Below, one piece after another: positions 51,140 to 59,214 of a stretch of 64,000 nucleotides of DNA (the first letter of the stretch is position 1; each line of letters begins with the position of its first letter). Origin of the DNA: Xylophilus sp042867185 (GTDB lineage: Bacteria; Pseudomonadota; Gammaproteobacteria; Burkholderiales; Burkholderiaceae_C); assembly GCA_042867185.1 (NCBI GenBank), contig JBHZQV010000017.1, positions 1 to 64,000 on the forward strand, written 5' to 3'. The notes beneath the pieces are model-generated. The model did no database searches. It was not told the DNA's origin and saw only the letters and a program-made list of their open reading frames with translations. The position numbers and the translations under genes were made by a program.

Positions 51140-52630
51140 ATGCGGAGCATTGAGGAAGGTACGCGTCATGCGGTCATCGATGGGGCCGCGTCGGTTGCCG
51201 GCCCATCCGACCACCCTGCGTTGCCGGTGTCGCCGGAAGGCATTTCCAGCCGTGCCACGGCTTTCGCGGATTCTCCGCTGCGAGCGCTGGGAAAAGCCCC
51301 GAAACCACCAGCGTGGGATACCGCCGACCCGGCTTCGTCTTCGACCCGGTCCACCGGCGTGAATCCGCCTGCATCCGATGCACTCCGGATCGAAAGAGAG
51401 CGTGTCGGCTGGACCCAAGCCACCACGACCACCGGGAGGATCCGGCACAAGATCGAGGCGCTCGTGGGCTTGCGCACCTCGGACGCGCGGACCCAGGCTT
51501 TCGTCGCATTCATGGCCGGCGGCAGAGGGCGGGCGGATGTCACCATGTTCGATCTCGGCGACGGGTGGACGAGGGCGACGCGTCGTGTCGGCGACAAGAC
51601 GGCATCCATCGAGTTCCTGAGCGACGAAAGCGGTGCCGTCACGGACGCACGTCATCCGGGCAGGTTTCCGTGGCTGCCACCGGGCAAGGAGCGCGAGGGT
51701 TTCGGCACGGTGCTGCACGAAATGCAATCGGTGGGCGCCCGAGCGGTTCGTAAGGTGCCTGTGTACTACGTCAATCGGAATACGCGGGGTTATGCCATTC
51801 CTACGCACGGCTACGTGGTGGCGGGTGAGCCAGGAAAGGGGCGCAAAAGCGGCGCGATACTGTATGGCGTTGGCGGAGACCCGAAACGCGGCCCGGTGCC
51901 GTTGGATGACGCCCTGCTGAAACAGCTCAACGGCGAGGTTCGCGGAAAAGAATCTTCCGCGCTGGCCGAGCCGGTGCGCGCGGTCGTTGCGCGCATGGCC
52001 GGCGCGAACTTCGCCAGCCGCGAAGATTTCTATACCGCCTACCGTGGCGCGCGCGGTGGGGCCGTCGATGCCGCATCGCTGCACCAGGAAATCTCTTCCG
52101 TCTACCGTGCGCTGCCGATCACGACCATGGAACTCTGGCCCAAAAAAGCGGGCGACTACCGGGTGGAAAAGCCGCCGGCGCCGGAGAGGGATCTTCGCGC
52201 TTTCGAAAACCTCCCCCAGGACATCCGATACCGGGTGGCGCTCAAGCCGATACCGCAGGTGAACAGCATCGACCTGCTGGAGGCCCGGCAACAGTTCAGC
52301 CTGCACCAGCTCTACCAGGATGAGTTGATGGGACGCGATGGCACCGGCGTTCCTTCCGAGCTGTTCCCGCCGGTCGCCGATGCCGAGCGCCGCAGTGCGC
52401 TGACCGCGGCGACACCCCGGTTCCAGCGACTGCCACCGCACGCATCCGATACGGTCGGCAATTGCAACAGCGGCGCTGCATCGCTGCTCCAGCGTGCCGT
52501 GGACCGGCAGCGGATGCCGGGCCGATCGGCCCCTGCCAAGGTCACCGCGGCCAGCGTGTTCGGCCTAGGGGACGGCCATCGTATAAAACTGTGGGATCCG
52601 CTGCAGCGGCGCCATGGCGCCGTCGAGTGA
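51140..52630 (+). CDS. Orphan protein, candidate type III secreted effector with papain-like fold
   Basis: A 496-residue protein I do not recognise. Residues 1-100 are Ser/Pro/Ala-rich and probably disordered, as in type III secretion signals; there is no Sec signal or membrane segment. Two blocks suggest a circularly permuted papain-like (NlpC/PPPDE-type) hydrolase. These are PTHGYVVAG with His223 followed by a hairpin ending LYGVGGDP, and DTVGNCNSGAASLLQRAV with Cys442. Codon use and GC are lower than in the neighbours. It separates a LacI-type regulator from its operon. The start has a strong AAAGGAG site. No chaperone gene adjoins it. Confidence 0.6.
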   Translation: MRSIEEGTRHAVIDGAASVAGPSDHPALPVSPEGISSRATAFADSPLRALGKAPKPPAWDTADPASSSTRSTGVNPPASDALRIERERVGWTQATTTTGRIRHKIEALVGLRTSDARTQAFVAFMAGGRGRADVTMFDLGDGWTRATRRVGDKTASIEFLSDESGAVTDARHPGRFPWLPPGKEREGFGTVLHEMQSVGARAVRKVPVYYVNRNTRGYAIPTHGYVVAGEPGKGRKSGAILYGVGGDPKRGPVPLDDALLKQLNGEVRGKESSALAEPVRAVVARMAGANFASREDFYTAYRGARGGAVDAASLHQEISSVYRALPITTMELWPKKAGDYRVEKPPAPERDLRAFENLPQDIRYRVALKPIPQVNSIDLLEARQQFSLHQLYQDELMGRDGTGVPSELFPPVADAERRSALTAATPRFQRLPPHASDTVGNCNSGAASLLQRAVDRQRMPGRSAPAKVTAASVFGLGDGHRIKLWDPLQRRHGAVE

Positions 52631-52648
52631 GCCCCGTCGGCGAGAGGT

Positions 52649-53746
52649 TCAAGGCGGGCTTCGCGCCGGCATGGTAGCCCCGGGCAGGGCACCCGGCACC
52701 ACCGACGAGGCCCGCGGCACCAGCCGCCCGGGCAGCAGGATCTCGCGCGGCGCATGGGTGGCGCCGCGCAGCCGCTCCAGCAGGCACCCGACCGCCGCGC
52801 GGCCCAGCGCATCGGTCGGCTGGGCGACGGTGCTCAGGCCCGGGCCCACCAGCGGCGCCCATTCGGTCTCGTCGAAGCCGACGAAGCCCAGCTCGCGGCC
52901 GAACTGCCAGCCGAGCCGCATCGCGGCGGCGGCCACCCGCAGCGTGGCCACGGCGTTGGCGCTCAGCACCGCGGCGGGCCGGCCGGTGGCGCCGGCCTCG
53001 GCCTGCAGCCGGCGCAGGGCGGCGTCGAGCGCCGCGTCGTCGCCCTCGGCATGCTCCAGCACGGTGGCGGCGGTGCCGGCCTCGGCCGAGAAGGCCCGGA
53101 AGGCGGCGGCCCGCTCGTGCCGGGAGCTGACGTCTTCGATCGGCTCGGTCACGAAGAGCTGGTGGCGGTAGCCGGCGTCGTGCAGATGCGCGGCCGCCAT
53201 GCGGGTGGCGGCGGCGTTGTCGAGCGAGACGAAGTCGGCCGCCAACGTGTCGTTGCGCCGGTCGACCAGCACCATCGGCCGGGCGCTGCGGGCGGCCTCG
53301 GCCATCGCGGCGGCGTCGTCGCCCACCCGGTTGAGGATGAAGCCCTCGACCTGGTAGGCGGCCAGCGCCTCGATCGCCTGGCGCTCGCGGCCGCTTTCGT
53401 TGCCCAGGTTGAACAGCATCAGCAGGTAGCCGGCCTCCTGGCAGGCTTTCTCCGCGCCGCGCAGCACCGCCACCGAATACGGGTTGGTGATGTCGGCCAC
53501 CACCAGGCCGATGAGCCGCGAGCGGCCGCGCTTCAGGGCCTGCGCCATCGGGCTGGGCGAATAGCCGAGCGCGGTGACGGCCACCTGCACCCGGGCCGCG
53601 ATGTCGGGCGTCAGCAGCGTCTCGCGGTGGTTGAGGAAACGCGAGACCGTCGCCTTCGACACGCCCGCGGCCCGCGCCACGTCGTCGATCGTGGCGCGGA
53701 CCGGGGCGGTGCGGCCGGTCGGGGGAGGCGGTGGGGTCGTCGGCAT
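52649..53746 (-). CDS. LacI-family transcriptional regulator
   Basis: A 365-residue repressor. A Pro/Thr leader is followed by the LacI helix-turn-helix RATIDDVARAAGVSKATVSRFLN and hinge helix region. The periplasmic-binding-like effector domain (IGLVVADITNPYSVAVLRGAEKA; VDRRNDTLAADFVSLDN) ends near residue 335, with an unusual Ala/Pro tail. The near-perfect operator touching its start codon predicts autorepression, and the same site is present before the ABC operon. The sugar-acid inducer is inferred from that operon. Confidence 0.92.
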   Translation of the reverse strand: MPTTPPPPPTGRTAPVRATIDDVARAAGVSKATVSRFLNHRETLLTPDIAARVQVAVTALGYSPSPMAQALKRGRSRLIGLVVADITNPYSVAVLRGAEKACQEAGYLLMLFNLGNESGRERQAIEALAAYQVEGFILNRVGDDAAAMAEAARSARPMVLVDRRNDTLAADFVSLDNAAATRMAAAHLHDAGYRHQLFVTEPIEDVSSRHERAAAFRAFSAEAGTAATVLEHAEGDDAALDAALRRLQAEAGATGRPAAVLSANAVATLRVAAAAMRLGWQFGRELGFVGFDETEWAPLVGPGLSTVAQPTDALGRAAVGCLLERLRGATHAPREILLPGRLVPRASSVVPGALPGATMPARSPP

Positions 53747-53762
53747 CGGAAACCAGTTTCAG
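53747..53762. promoter_or_regulatory. LacI-type operator abutting the lacI start codon
   Basis: CGGAAACCAGTTTCAG matches the operator at 50854-50869 at 14 of 16 positions and adjoins the ATG at 53746. No Shine-Dalgarno sequence is visible between them, so the transcript may be leaderless or weakly translated. Repressor binding here would block initiation. Confidence 0.7.
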
Positions 53763-53866
53763 GTTGGCGGTGATGGTACCTGCGCAGGCCCGCGGCACCC
53801 GTTCGGCGGCGGCCGGTTACCTGTATGAAAGTACAGGTCTTTCGCCCCCCGCTACCCTTGCCGCCC

Positions 53867-54772
53867 ATGTCTGCGCTGCCCATTGCCGAAGCCCTGCCCC
53901 TGGCCGCCGTCCTGGAGACGGCCGCGCCGCCGCCGGCCCCGGTGCTGGGCCGGGTGCACACCCGCCGGCTGCGCGAGATCTACCGGTCGGCCGGCTGGCC
54001 CTGCCAGGACCTGGTCGAGGTGGAGCTGCTGGCCTTCGGCCTGGTGGCGCGGGTGGCCTCGGCCGCCGGCGAGACGCTGCGGGTGACCGATGCCGGCATC
54101 GCCGCGATCGCCCAGAGCCTGCAGCGCAACCGGGCCTGCCTGTCGCAGCACGAGGCGCTGGTGGAGGCGGTGGCGCGCGAGATGCAGCGCGCCGGCCGCA
54201 TCGCCTGGCGGGGCCTGTCGCTGCGGGCGCAGGTGCCGCGCGACCCGCCGCCCGGCGCGGTGCCCGGCGCGGTGCCGGCCGAGCCGCCGGCGGTCGAGGC
54301 GGCCGAGCCCGCGCCGCCCGACCTGCGCTGGTGCATCGCCCGGCCCGATGTCTTCTCGATCCGCAACACCACGGTCGAAGCCTATGCCCTGCCGGTGGTG
54401 CACGAGGTGAAGGTGCGCCGCGCCGACCTGCTGGGCGACCTGCGCAAGCCCGCCAAGCGCGCCGCCTACCTGCACATGGCCAGCGAATGCTGGTACGTGC
54501 TGGGCAACGACGCCCGGGGCCGGCCGATCGCCGCGGCCAACGAGATTCCGCTGGAATGCGGCGTGATGGTGCTCGAAGGCACCCGCCTCTGCGTGGCCCG
54601 GCCCGCACCCCGCCGCGCCGCGCTGGTGCCTTTCGCCGTCTGGATGACGCTGGCCAAGGCCACGCCCGTGCCGTGGCTGGACGAAGGCGTGCAGCAGATG
54701 CTGGGCGAGGACGGCGATGCCGACGAAGGCGGCGCGCCGGAGGCCGGCTGCGTGGATGTGCCGGGGCTGTAA
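53867..54772 (+). CDS. MmcB-like PD-(D/E)XK nuclease superfamily protein
   Basis: A 301-residue protein. An N-terminal alpha-helical region reads like a small winged domain (VLGRVHTRRLREIYRSAG; LRVTDAGIAAIAQSL), followed by a Pro/Ala linker. The C-terminal half shows PD-(D/E)XK features: Asp161 in PDVFSIR, and Glu180-x-Lys182 in VVHEVKVRRADLLGDLRKPAK, then the core strand SECWYVLG. This arrangement resembles MmcB DNA-repair proteins induced by mutagens. An ATG at 53825 would add 14 residues. No repair operon is adjacent. Confidence 0.7.
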   Translation: MSALPIAEALPLAAVLETAAPPPAPVLGRVHTRRLREIYRSAGWPCQDLVEVELLAFGLVARVASAAGETLRVTDAGIAAIAQSLQRNRACLSQHEALVEAVAREMQRAGRIAWRGLSLRAQVPRDPPPGAVPGAVPAEPPAVEAAEPAPPDLRWCIARPDVFSIRNTTVEAYALPVVHEVKVRRADLLGDLRKPAKRAAYLHMASECWYVLGNDARGRPIAAANEIPLECGVMVLEGTRLCVARPAPRRAALVPFAVWMTLAKATPVPWLDEGVQQMLGEDGDADEGGAPEAGCVDVPGL

Positions 54773-55115
54773 GCGGCCGACTGCGGGCGTTCAGGCCCGA
54801 CGGCGACGGACGCTGCCCTGCCATGCTCCGCTATTTAATTCATAGCTAGAGGCCATTGTCGCAAGCCGGCCGCAGGGGCCGAACCGACGGGCGCTGTAGG
54901 AGCCGCGTTCGCACGTTTCGGGGCAGCGTCCGACGGAGGGCCGGCGGTCTGGCGGCCATGCTGCGCGGGTCCTTGCGGCGGCGGCGCGCATGTCTGCACA
55001 CCGCCAGCGGGGCCGGGCCCCTGCGGTTTCGGCCGCGACGGCCCCGGCCGGCACCGGCAATACCCACCCGCCGCACCCCGAGCCCCTGTGGCTCCACCCC
55101 TTCGAAAGGAACTCC
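54773..55115. other. Non-coding gap with one dispersed repeat
   Basis: A 343-bp gap between the MmcB-like gene and osmC. It contains the 17-bp dispersed repeat at 54830-54846. A short GGAAC site just precedes osmC. No gene, RNA or convincing terminator was recognised in the rest. Confidence 0.6.
54830..54846. repeat. Dispersed 17-bp palindromic repeat, copy 7
   Basis: GCTATTTAATTCATAGC followed by TAGAGGCC, the tail form also seen after copy 6. It lies 58 bp after the stop of the MmcB-like gene. Confidence 0.75.
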
Positions 55116-55553
55116 ATGATCGAGAAGAACGCACGCGTCCATTGGGAAGGCCCCGGCAAAAAAGGCCAGGGACAGATCACCACCGAAACCGGCGCGCTGA
55201 AGGCCTACCCGTACGGCTTCGGCAGCCGTTTCGAGGACGACCGCACGGGCACCAACCCCGAGGAAATCGTCGGCGCCGCGCACGCGGCCTGCTTCACGAT
55301 GGCCTTCGCCTTCGCCGCCGAGAAGGCCGGCTTCCCGACGAAGGACGTGGACACCAACGCGGTGGTGCGCCTGGCCAAGGACGGCGACGGCTTCAAGATC
55401 GACCGGATCGCGCTGACGCTGGAGGCCTCGGTGCCCGGCATCGACGATGCCCGCTTCCAGGAACTGGCCCAGACCGCCAAGCGCGACTGCCCCCTGTCGA
55501 AGGCGCTGGCCGCGGTGCCCGAGATCACGCTGACCGCCACCCTGCGGCCCTGA
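55116..55553 (+). CDS. OsmC-family peroxiredoxin
   Basis: A 145-residue organic hydroperoxide reductase of the OsmC type. It begins KNARVHWEGPGKKGQGQI and has the active cysteines Cys59 in AAHAACFTMAF and Cys125 in KRDCPLSKAL. The spacing of about 65 residues is standard for the family. The dimer reduces fatty-acid and organic peroxides. AAGGAAC precedes the ATG. Confidence 0.94.
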   Translation: MIEKNARVHWEGPGKKGQGQITTETGALKAYPYGFGSRFEDDRTGTNPEEIVGAAHAACFTMAFAFAAEKAGFPTKDVDTNAVVRLAKDGDGFKIDRIALTLEASVPGIDDARFQELAQTAKRDCPLSKALAAVPEITLTATLRP

Positions 55554-55581
55554 TCGCACCCCGGTTTAGAGCATCCCCCGT

Positions 55582-55607
55582 GGCCGGCAACGCCGGCCGT
55601 CGTTTTC
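55582..55607 (+). terminator. Possible intrinsic terminator after osmC
   Basis: GGCCGGC-loop-GCCGGCC (55582-55598) forms a 7-bp GC stem followed by CGTTTTC. It lies 28 bp past the osmC stop. The T-run is short, so it may only attenuate read-through to the next gene. Confidence 0.5.
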
Positions 55608-55628
55608 ATCATTTTTCGAGGTAGCCCC

Positions 55629-56018
55629 ATGACATCCATCGTTTCCTGCATCGCCCGCGCCGCCGGCATCGCCCTGCTCTCCAGCACCGTCTGGCTGGGT
55701 GGCGCCCAGGCCCAGACCCCTTCCGCACCGGTCGAGGCCGGCTGCACCCCGGCCGGCGCCCAGAGCGACCCGGCCGCCTGCCGCCGCGAAGGCGGCGCCG
55801 CCAAGCAGGAAGCCGCCCGCGGTGGCCTGACCTCGCCGAGCACGCCGGAGCAAGGCCGCAACGGCACCGACCGCTGCGGCAGCCTGCCGGCCGGCGAGCG
55901 TGCCGACTGCATGAAGCGCATGGGTGCGTCCGGCGCCGCCGGCACCACGACCAGCAGCGGCAGCGTGGGCAGCGGCGGCATCATCCGCGAGACGGTGACG
56001 CCGGTCCCCGCCAAGTAA
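55629..56018 (+). CDS. Secreted cysteine-containing protein of unknown function
   Basis: A 129-residue protein with a signal peptide (GIALLSSTVWLGGAQA-Q). The mature chain is low-complexity with four cysteines (AGCTPA, PAACRRE, DRCGSLP, RADCMKR), probably two disulfides. A Ser/Gly stretch leads to IIRETVTPVPAK. No domain is recognised. It is preceded by GAGGTAG and is convergent with metW. Confidence 0.7.
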   Translation: MTSIVSCIARAAGIALLSSTVWLGGAQAQTPSAPVEAGCTPAGAQSDPAACRREGGAAKQEAARGGLTSPSTPEQGRNGTDRCGSLPAGERADCMKRMGASGAAGTTTSSGSVGSGGIIRETVTPVPAK

Positions 56019-56046
56019 TCGCGCAGGTCTTCCGGCGCGTCCCGCG

Positions 56047-56631
56047 TCAGCCGCGCTGGAACCGGAACACCGCGGTGCCCGCCAGCAGGTTGGGCAGCCA
56101 CCGCACCTCGCGCCCGTCCTGCAGCCCGAAGCCGTCGAGGATCTGCAGGGCGTTCTTGTGCGCCAGCACCTCGAAATCCTTGAAGGTGCCGACCCGGATG
56201 TTGGGCGTGTCGTACCACTGGTAGGGCAGCCGCCGCGTCACCGGCATCCGGCCGCGCGCCACGCTCACCCGGTTGGGCCAGTGCGCGAAATTGGGAAACG
56301 CGACGATGCCCATGCGGCCGACCCGCGCGGTCTCGCGCAGCATCGTCTCGGTGTTGTGCAGGTGCTGGAGCGTGTCGAGCTGCAGCACCACGTCGAAGGC
56401 CTGGTCGTCGAACAGGTCCAGTCCCGCGCCCAGGTCGCGCTGGATCACGTTGACGCCCCGCTGCACGCAGGCCAGCACGTTGGCGTCGTCGATCTCGATG
56501 CCGTATCCGGTGCAGCCGCGATCGCGCTGCAGCAAATCGAGCATGGTGCCGTCGCCGCAGCCCAGGTCGAGCACCCGGGCGCCCTGCGGCACCAGGCGGG
56601 CGATGCGCTGTTTGGTGGCCAGGTCGCTCAT
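56047..56631 (-). CDS. metW: Methionine biosynthesis protein MetW
   Basis: A 194-residue SAM-methyltransferase-fold protein. Motif I is VLDLGCGDGTML, then GYGIEIDDANV, DVVLQLDTLQHLHN and the MetW-specific FPNFAHWPNR. Further marks are RRLPYQWYDTPNIRVGTFKDFE. In betaproteobacteria it partners MetX and is required for homoserine acylation. Its ATG overlaps the metX stop (ATGA), so both share the SAM-controlled transcript. Confidence 0.95.
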   Translation of the reverse strand: MSDLATKQRIARLVPQGARVLDLGCGDGTMLDLLQRDRGCTGYGIEIDDANVLACVQRGVNVIQRDLGAGLDLFDDQAFDVVLQLDTLQHLHNTETMLRETARVGRMGIVAFPNFAHWPNRVSVARGRMPVTRRLPYQWYDTPNIRVGTFKDFEVLAHKNALQILDGFGLQDGREVRWLPNLLAGTAVFRFQRG

Positions 56632-57842
56632 GCCGCTTCTCCCGCGGTAGTGGACGCTGTGACCGTGGCCGACTCGCGGGCAATGCGGTCGAAGTACGAC
56701 CGCACCAGCGCCATGTAGCGCGGGTCTTCCAGCAGGAAGGCGTCGTGGCCGTGCGGCGCGTCGATTTCGGCGTAGCTCACGTCGTGTCCGTTGTCGAGCA
56801 GCGCGCGGACGATCTCGCGGCTGCGGGCCGGGGAAAAGCGCCAGTCGGTCGTGAAGCTGGCGATCAGGAAGCGGCACTGTGCGCGCGCCAGCGCCTTGGC
56901 GAGCCGGCCGCCATGGTCGCGTGCCGGGTCGAAGTAGTCCAGCGCGCGGGTGATCAGCAGATAGGTGTTGGCGTCGAAGTAGTCGCTGAACTTGTCGGCC
57001 TGGTGGCGCAGGTAGCTCTCGATCTGGAACTCGACATCCTGCGTGGTGTAGCGGTAGGCGGCGGGGGCGCCGGCGCCGTCGGCTTCTGCCGCGCCCTCGA
57101 CCGCATCTTCCACCGCGCGGCGGAGCTGGCGGCCGAACTTCTCGTTCATCACGTCGTCGCTCAGGTAGGTGATGTGGCCCACCATGCGGGCGATGCGCAG
57201 GCCGCGCTTGGGCACGGTGGCGTGCTCGTAGAAGTTGCCGCCGTGGAAGTCCGGGTCGGTCACGATGGCGCGGCGCGCCACCTCGTTGAAGGCGATGTTC
57301 TCGGCGTTGAGGTTGGGCGCGCTGGCGATGACCACCGCATGGCGCAGCCGCTCGGGGTGCTGCATCGTCCAGGAGAGCGCCTGCATGCCGCCGAGGCTGC
57401 CGCCCATCACCGCGGCCAGGGTGCGGATGCCCAGCGCGTCGAGCAGCCGGGCCTGCGCGTTCACCCAGTCCTCCACCGTCACCACCGGGAAGTCGGCGCC
57501 CCAGATGCGGCCGGTGGCCGGGTTGGCGTCGGCCGGGCCGGTGGAGCCGAAGCAGGAGCCGAGGTTGTTGATGCCGATGACGAAGAAGCGGTCGGTGTCG
57601 ACCGGCTTGCCCGGGCCCACCATGTTGTCCCACCAGCCTTCGGATCGCGGCTGGCCGGCGTAGCTGCCCGCCACATGGTGCGAGGCGTTGAGCGCGTGGC
57701 AGATCAGCACCGCGTTGGCGCGCGCGGCATCGAGCGTGCCGTAGGTCTCGTAGGCGAGGGTGTAGTCGGCGATCGACGCGCCGCTCTGCAGCGGCAGCGG
57801 CGCGGCGAAATGCATCGACTGGGGCGTGGCAATGAACGACAT
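56628..57842 (-). CDS. metX: Homoserine O-acyltransferase MetX
   Basis: A 404-residue alpha/beta hydrolase-fold enzyme that activates homoserine with acetyl- or succinyl-CoA for methionine synthesis. Marks are CHALNASHHVAG, the nucleophile region VMGGSLGGMQALSW (catalytic Ser), FEREFGRQLRR-like EKFGRQLRR, TDWRFSPARSREIV, and the late catalytic DAPHGHDAFLLE. Acyl donor specificity cannot be read safely. The start at 57842 was preferred; an ATG at 57857 lies inside the upstream hairpin. A SAM-II riboswitch controls it. Confidence 0.95.
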   Translation of the reverse strand: MSFIATPQSMHFAAPLPLQSGASIADYTLAYETYGTLDAARANAVLICHALNASHHVAGSYAGQPRSEGWWDNMVGPGKPVDTDRFFVIGINNLGSCFGSTGPADANPATGRIWGADFPVVTVEDWVNAQARLLDALGIRTLAAVMGGSLGGMQALSWTMQHPERLRHAVVIASAPNLNAENIAFNEVARRAIVTDPDFHGGNFYEHATVPKRGLRIARMVGHITYLSDDVMNEKFGRQLRRAVEDAVEGAAEADGAGAPAAYRYTTQDVEFQIESYLRHQADKFSDYFDANTYLLITRALDYFDPARDHGGRLAKALARAQCRFLIASFTTDWRFSPARSREIVRALLDNGHDVSYAEIDAPHGHDAFLLEDPRYMALVRSYFDRIARESATVTASTTAGEAA

Positions 57843-57845
57843 GAA

Positions 57846-57878
57846 AAAGCCCGGCATCGCTGAAAACGAGGCCGGGCT
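57846..57878 (-). terminator. Intrinsic-terminator-like hairpin directly before metX
   Basis: On the minus strand AAGCCCGGC and GCCGGGCTT pair over a 15-base loop and run into TTTTTC just before the ATG. It can stop transcription or hide the start of metX. It lies 25 bases downstream of the riboswitch. Confidence 0.7.
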
Positions 57879-57903
57879 TCTGGACGTGGGGTGCAGCGCG
57901 TCG

Positions 57904-57957
57904 GTCCGTCTTTAGCAGGATTTATAGAGCGCCCGCAAGCTGGAGCAAATCGGCGCG
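57904..57957 (-). ncRNA. SAM-II (SAM-alpha) riboswitch upstream of metX
   Basis: The minus-strand leader carries the conserved blocks of the SAM-II class in order: CGATTTG, GCTTGCGGGCGC, TATAAAT and TGCTAAAGACGG. These form the H-type pseudoknot that binds S-adenosylmethionine. A TATACT -10 element lies at 57963-57968, placing the aptamer at the transcript start. High SAM should lower metX-metW expression. Confidence 0.88.
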
Positions 57958-58012
57958 GGGCCAGTATAGCGCCCCGTCCCCGCACCACGGCACGGGTGGT
58001 CGCGGCCCGTCA

Positions 58013-58855
58013 TCAGCCCAGCAGCACGGTCGCCTGCGCGGGATCGGGATTGTCCGAGGGGGGCGTGCCGTCTTCGTTGACCTGGATGACCATGCGGGTC
58101 ATCCGCACCGGGCCGAAGATCGTGGCGAAGGCGGTGTCCTTCGCGTCGCGGCCGGAGCTGACCCGCACGATGCGGTCGACCTGCGCCATGTCGGTCGGGT
58201 CGAACAGCACCCAGCGGTTGCCGACGAAGGCCTCGAACACCGCGTGGAAATCCTGTGGCGGATCGGCGAAGCGCACATAGCCCACCACCAACCGCGCCGG
58301 GATGTTGAGCGCGCGGCAGAAGGTGATCGCCAGGTGCGCGAAATCGCGGCAGACGCCGGCGCGCTGCAGGTACACGTCCTGGGCGCTGGTCGTGGAGGTG
58401 CTCACGCCCAGCTGGTAGGCGATGTTGGCGCGGATCCACTCGCAGATGTGCTGCACCCGCTGCCAGCCCTGCGGCACCTGGCCGAACAGGTGCTGGGCCG
58501 CGCGGCCCATCACGTCCGACTGGCAGTAGCGGCTGGGCATCAGGTAGTGCAGCACCTCGTGCGGCAGCGCGGACACGGCGGCCTCGGGCAGCGTCGGGTC
58601 GATCGGCTCGCGGATGCGCTCGATGCGGGCGTCGTAGCGCACGTTGAGCCTGCCGCCGTCGGCATCGCAGCGGAAGAAGCGGTTGCCGCTGCCCGGGTCT
58701 TCGAAGGCGCGCAGCCCGATATCGGGCGTCACGACCAGCGACTCTTCGACGATGCGCTGGTCGCTGCTGCGGGCGGCCTCGATGTTGAACAGGAAATGCG
58801 AATTGCCGCCGACCGCGTATTCCAGGTCGCAGCGCAGGGCGGTGATGGGATTCAC
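58013..58855 (-). CDS. Transglutaminase-like cysteine protease family protein
   Basis: A 280-residue protein with an N-terminal beta-sandwich (RCDLEYAVGGNSHFLFNIEAA). The transglutaminase-like core has Cys169 in RAGVCRDFAHLAI, His in PQDFHAVFEAFVG and Asp in WVLFDPTD. Such proteins hydrolyse or modify peptides; bacterial roles are mostly unknown. No ATG fits, and the GTG at 58855 gives the conserved start. A minus-strand terminator lies just upstream, so it has its own promoter. Confidence 0.82.
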   Translation of the reverse strand: MNPITALRCDLEYAVGGNSHFLFNIEAARSSDQRIVEESLVVTPDIGLRAFEDPGSGNRFFRCDADGGRLNVRYDARIERIREPIDPTLPEAAVSALPHEVLHYLMPSRYCQSDVMGRAAQHLFGQVPQGWQRVQHICEWIRANIAYQLGVSTSTTSAQDVYLQRAGVCRDFAHLAITFCRALNIPARLVVGYVRFADPPQDFHAVFEAFVGNRWVLFDPTDMAQVDRIVRVSSGRDAKDTAFATIFGPVRMTRMVIQVNEDGTPPSDNPDPAQATVLLG

Positions 58856-58918
58856 GATCGAGATCGCACACGGGGTGCGGTGCGGTGAAGACAATGGAAA
58901 CGGTGCACGGACACGGCA

Positions 58919-58943
58919 AAAAAGCCGCGACCGCGGCTTTCGG
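58919..58943 (-). terminator. Intrinsic terminator of the DUF1328 operon
   Basis: On the minus strand AAAGCCGCG and CGCGGCTTT pair almost without loop and continue into TTTTTTG. It stands 10 bp after the stop of the 86-residue gene ending at 58954. Confidence 0.8.
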
Positions 58944-58953
58944 ATGTCGGCTT

Positions 58954-59214
58954 TCAGTACGCGGCCGCGCCGGGCCGGAGGGGGGCCGCGGGCTTCAGGT
59001 GCCGCACCACGGACGAGGCCATCTGGACGACTGCATCGCCGGCCCGCTCGGTGCGCTTGCGGGCCGGCGGCACACCACCCTCCCACCAGCTGTGGGCGGT
59101 GGTGTTCAACACCCTGGCCGCATGCCAGAGCGGTGTGAACATGCCCACCACCGATCCGACGTCCCGCCCGGCCATGGCCGCATGCGGAAACCGCAGGACG
59201 TTGGAGGCGGTCAC
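58954..59214 (-). CDS. Small hypothetical protein coupled to DUF1328 gene
   Basis: An 86-residue protein read from GTG 59214, whose GTGA overlaps the DUF1328 stop. It contains NVLRFPHAAMAGRDVG, an aromatic LWHAARVLNTTAHSWWEGG and a basic/helical end (VVQMASSVVRHLKPAAP). No family is recognised. The overlapping start and the strong terminator 10 bp downstream support it as a real second cistron. Confidence 0.6.
   Translation of the reverse strand: MTASNVLRFPHAAMAGRDVGSVVGMFTPLWHAARVLNTTAHSWWEGGVPPARKRTERAGDAVVQMASSVVRHLKPAAPLRPGAAAY

Noticed and set aside
51140..52630. Assignment of the orphan protein to a named effector family
   Set aside because: No family signature could be recalled with confidence, so only the His/Cys blocks and context are reported.
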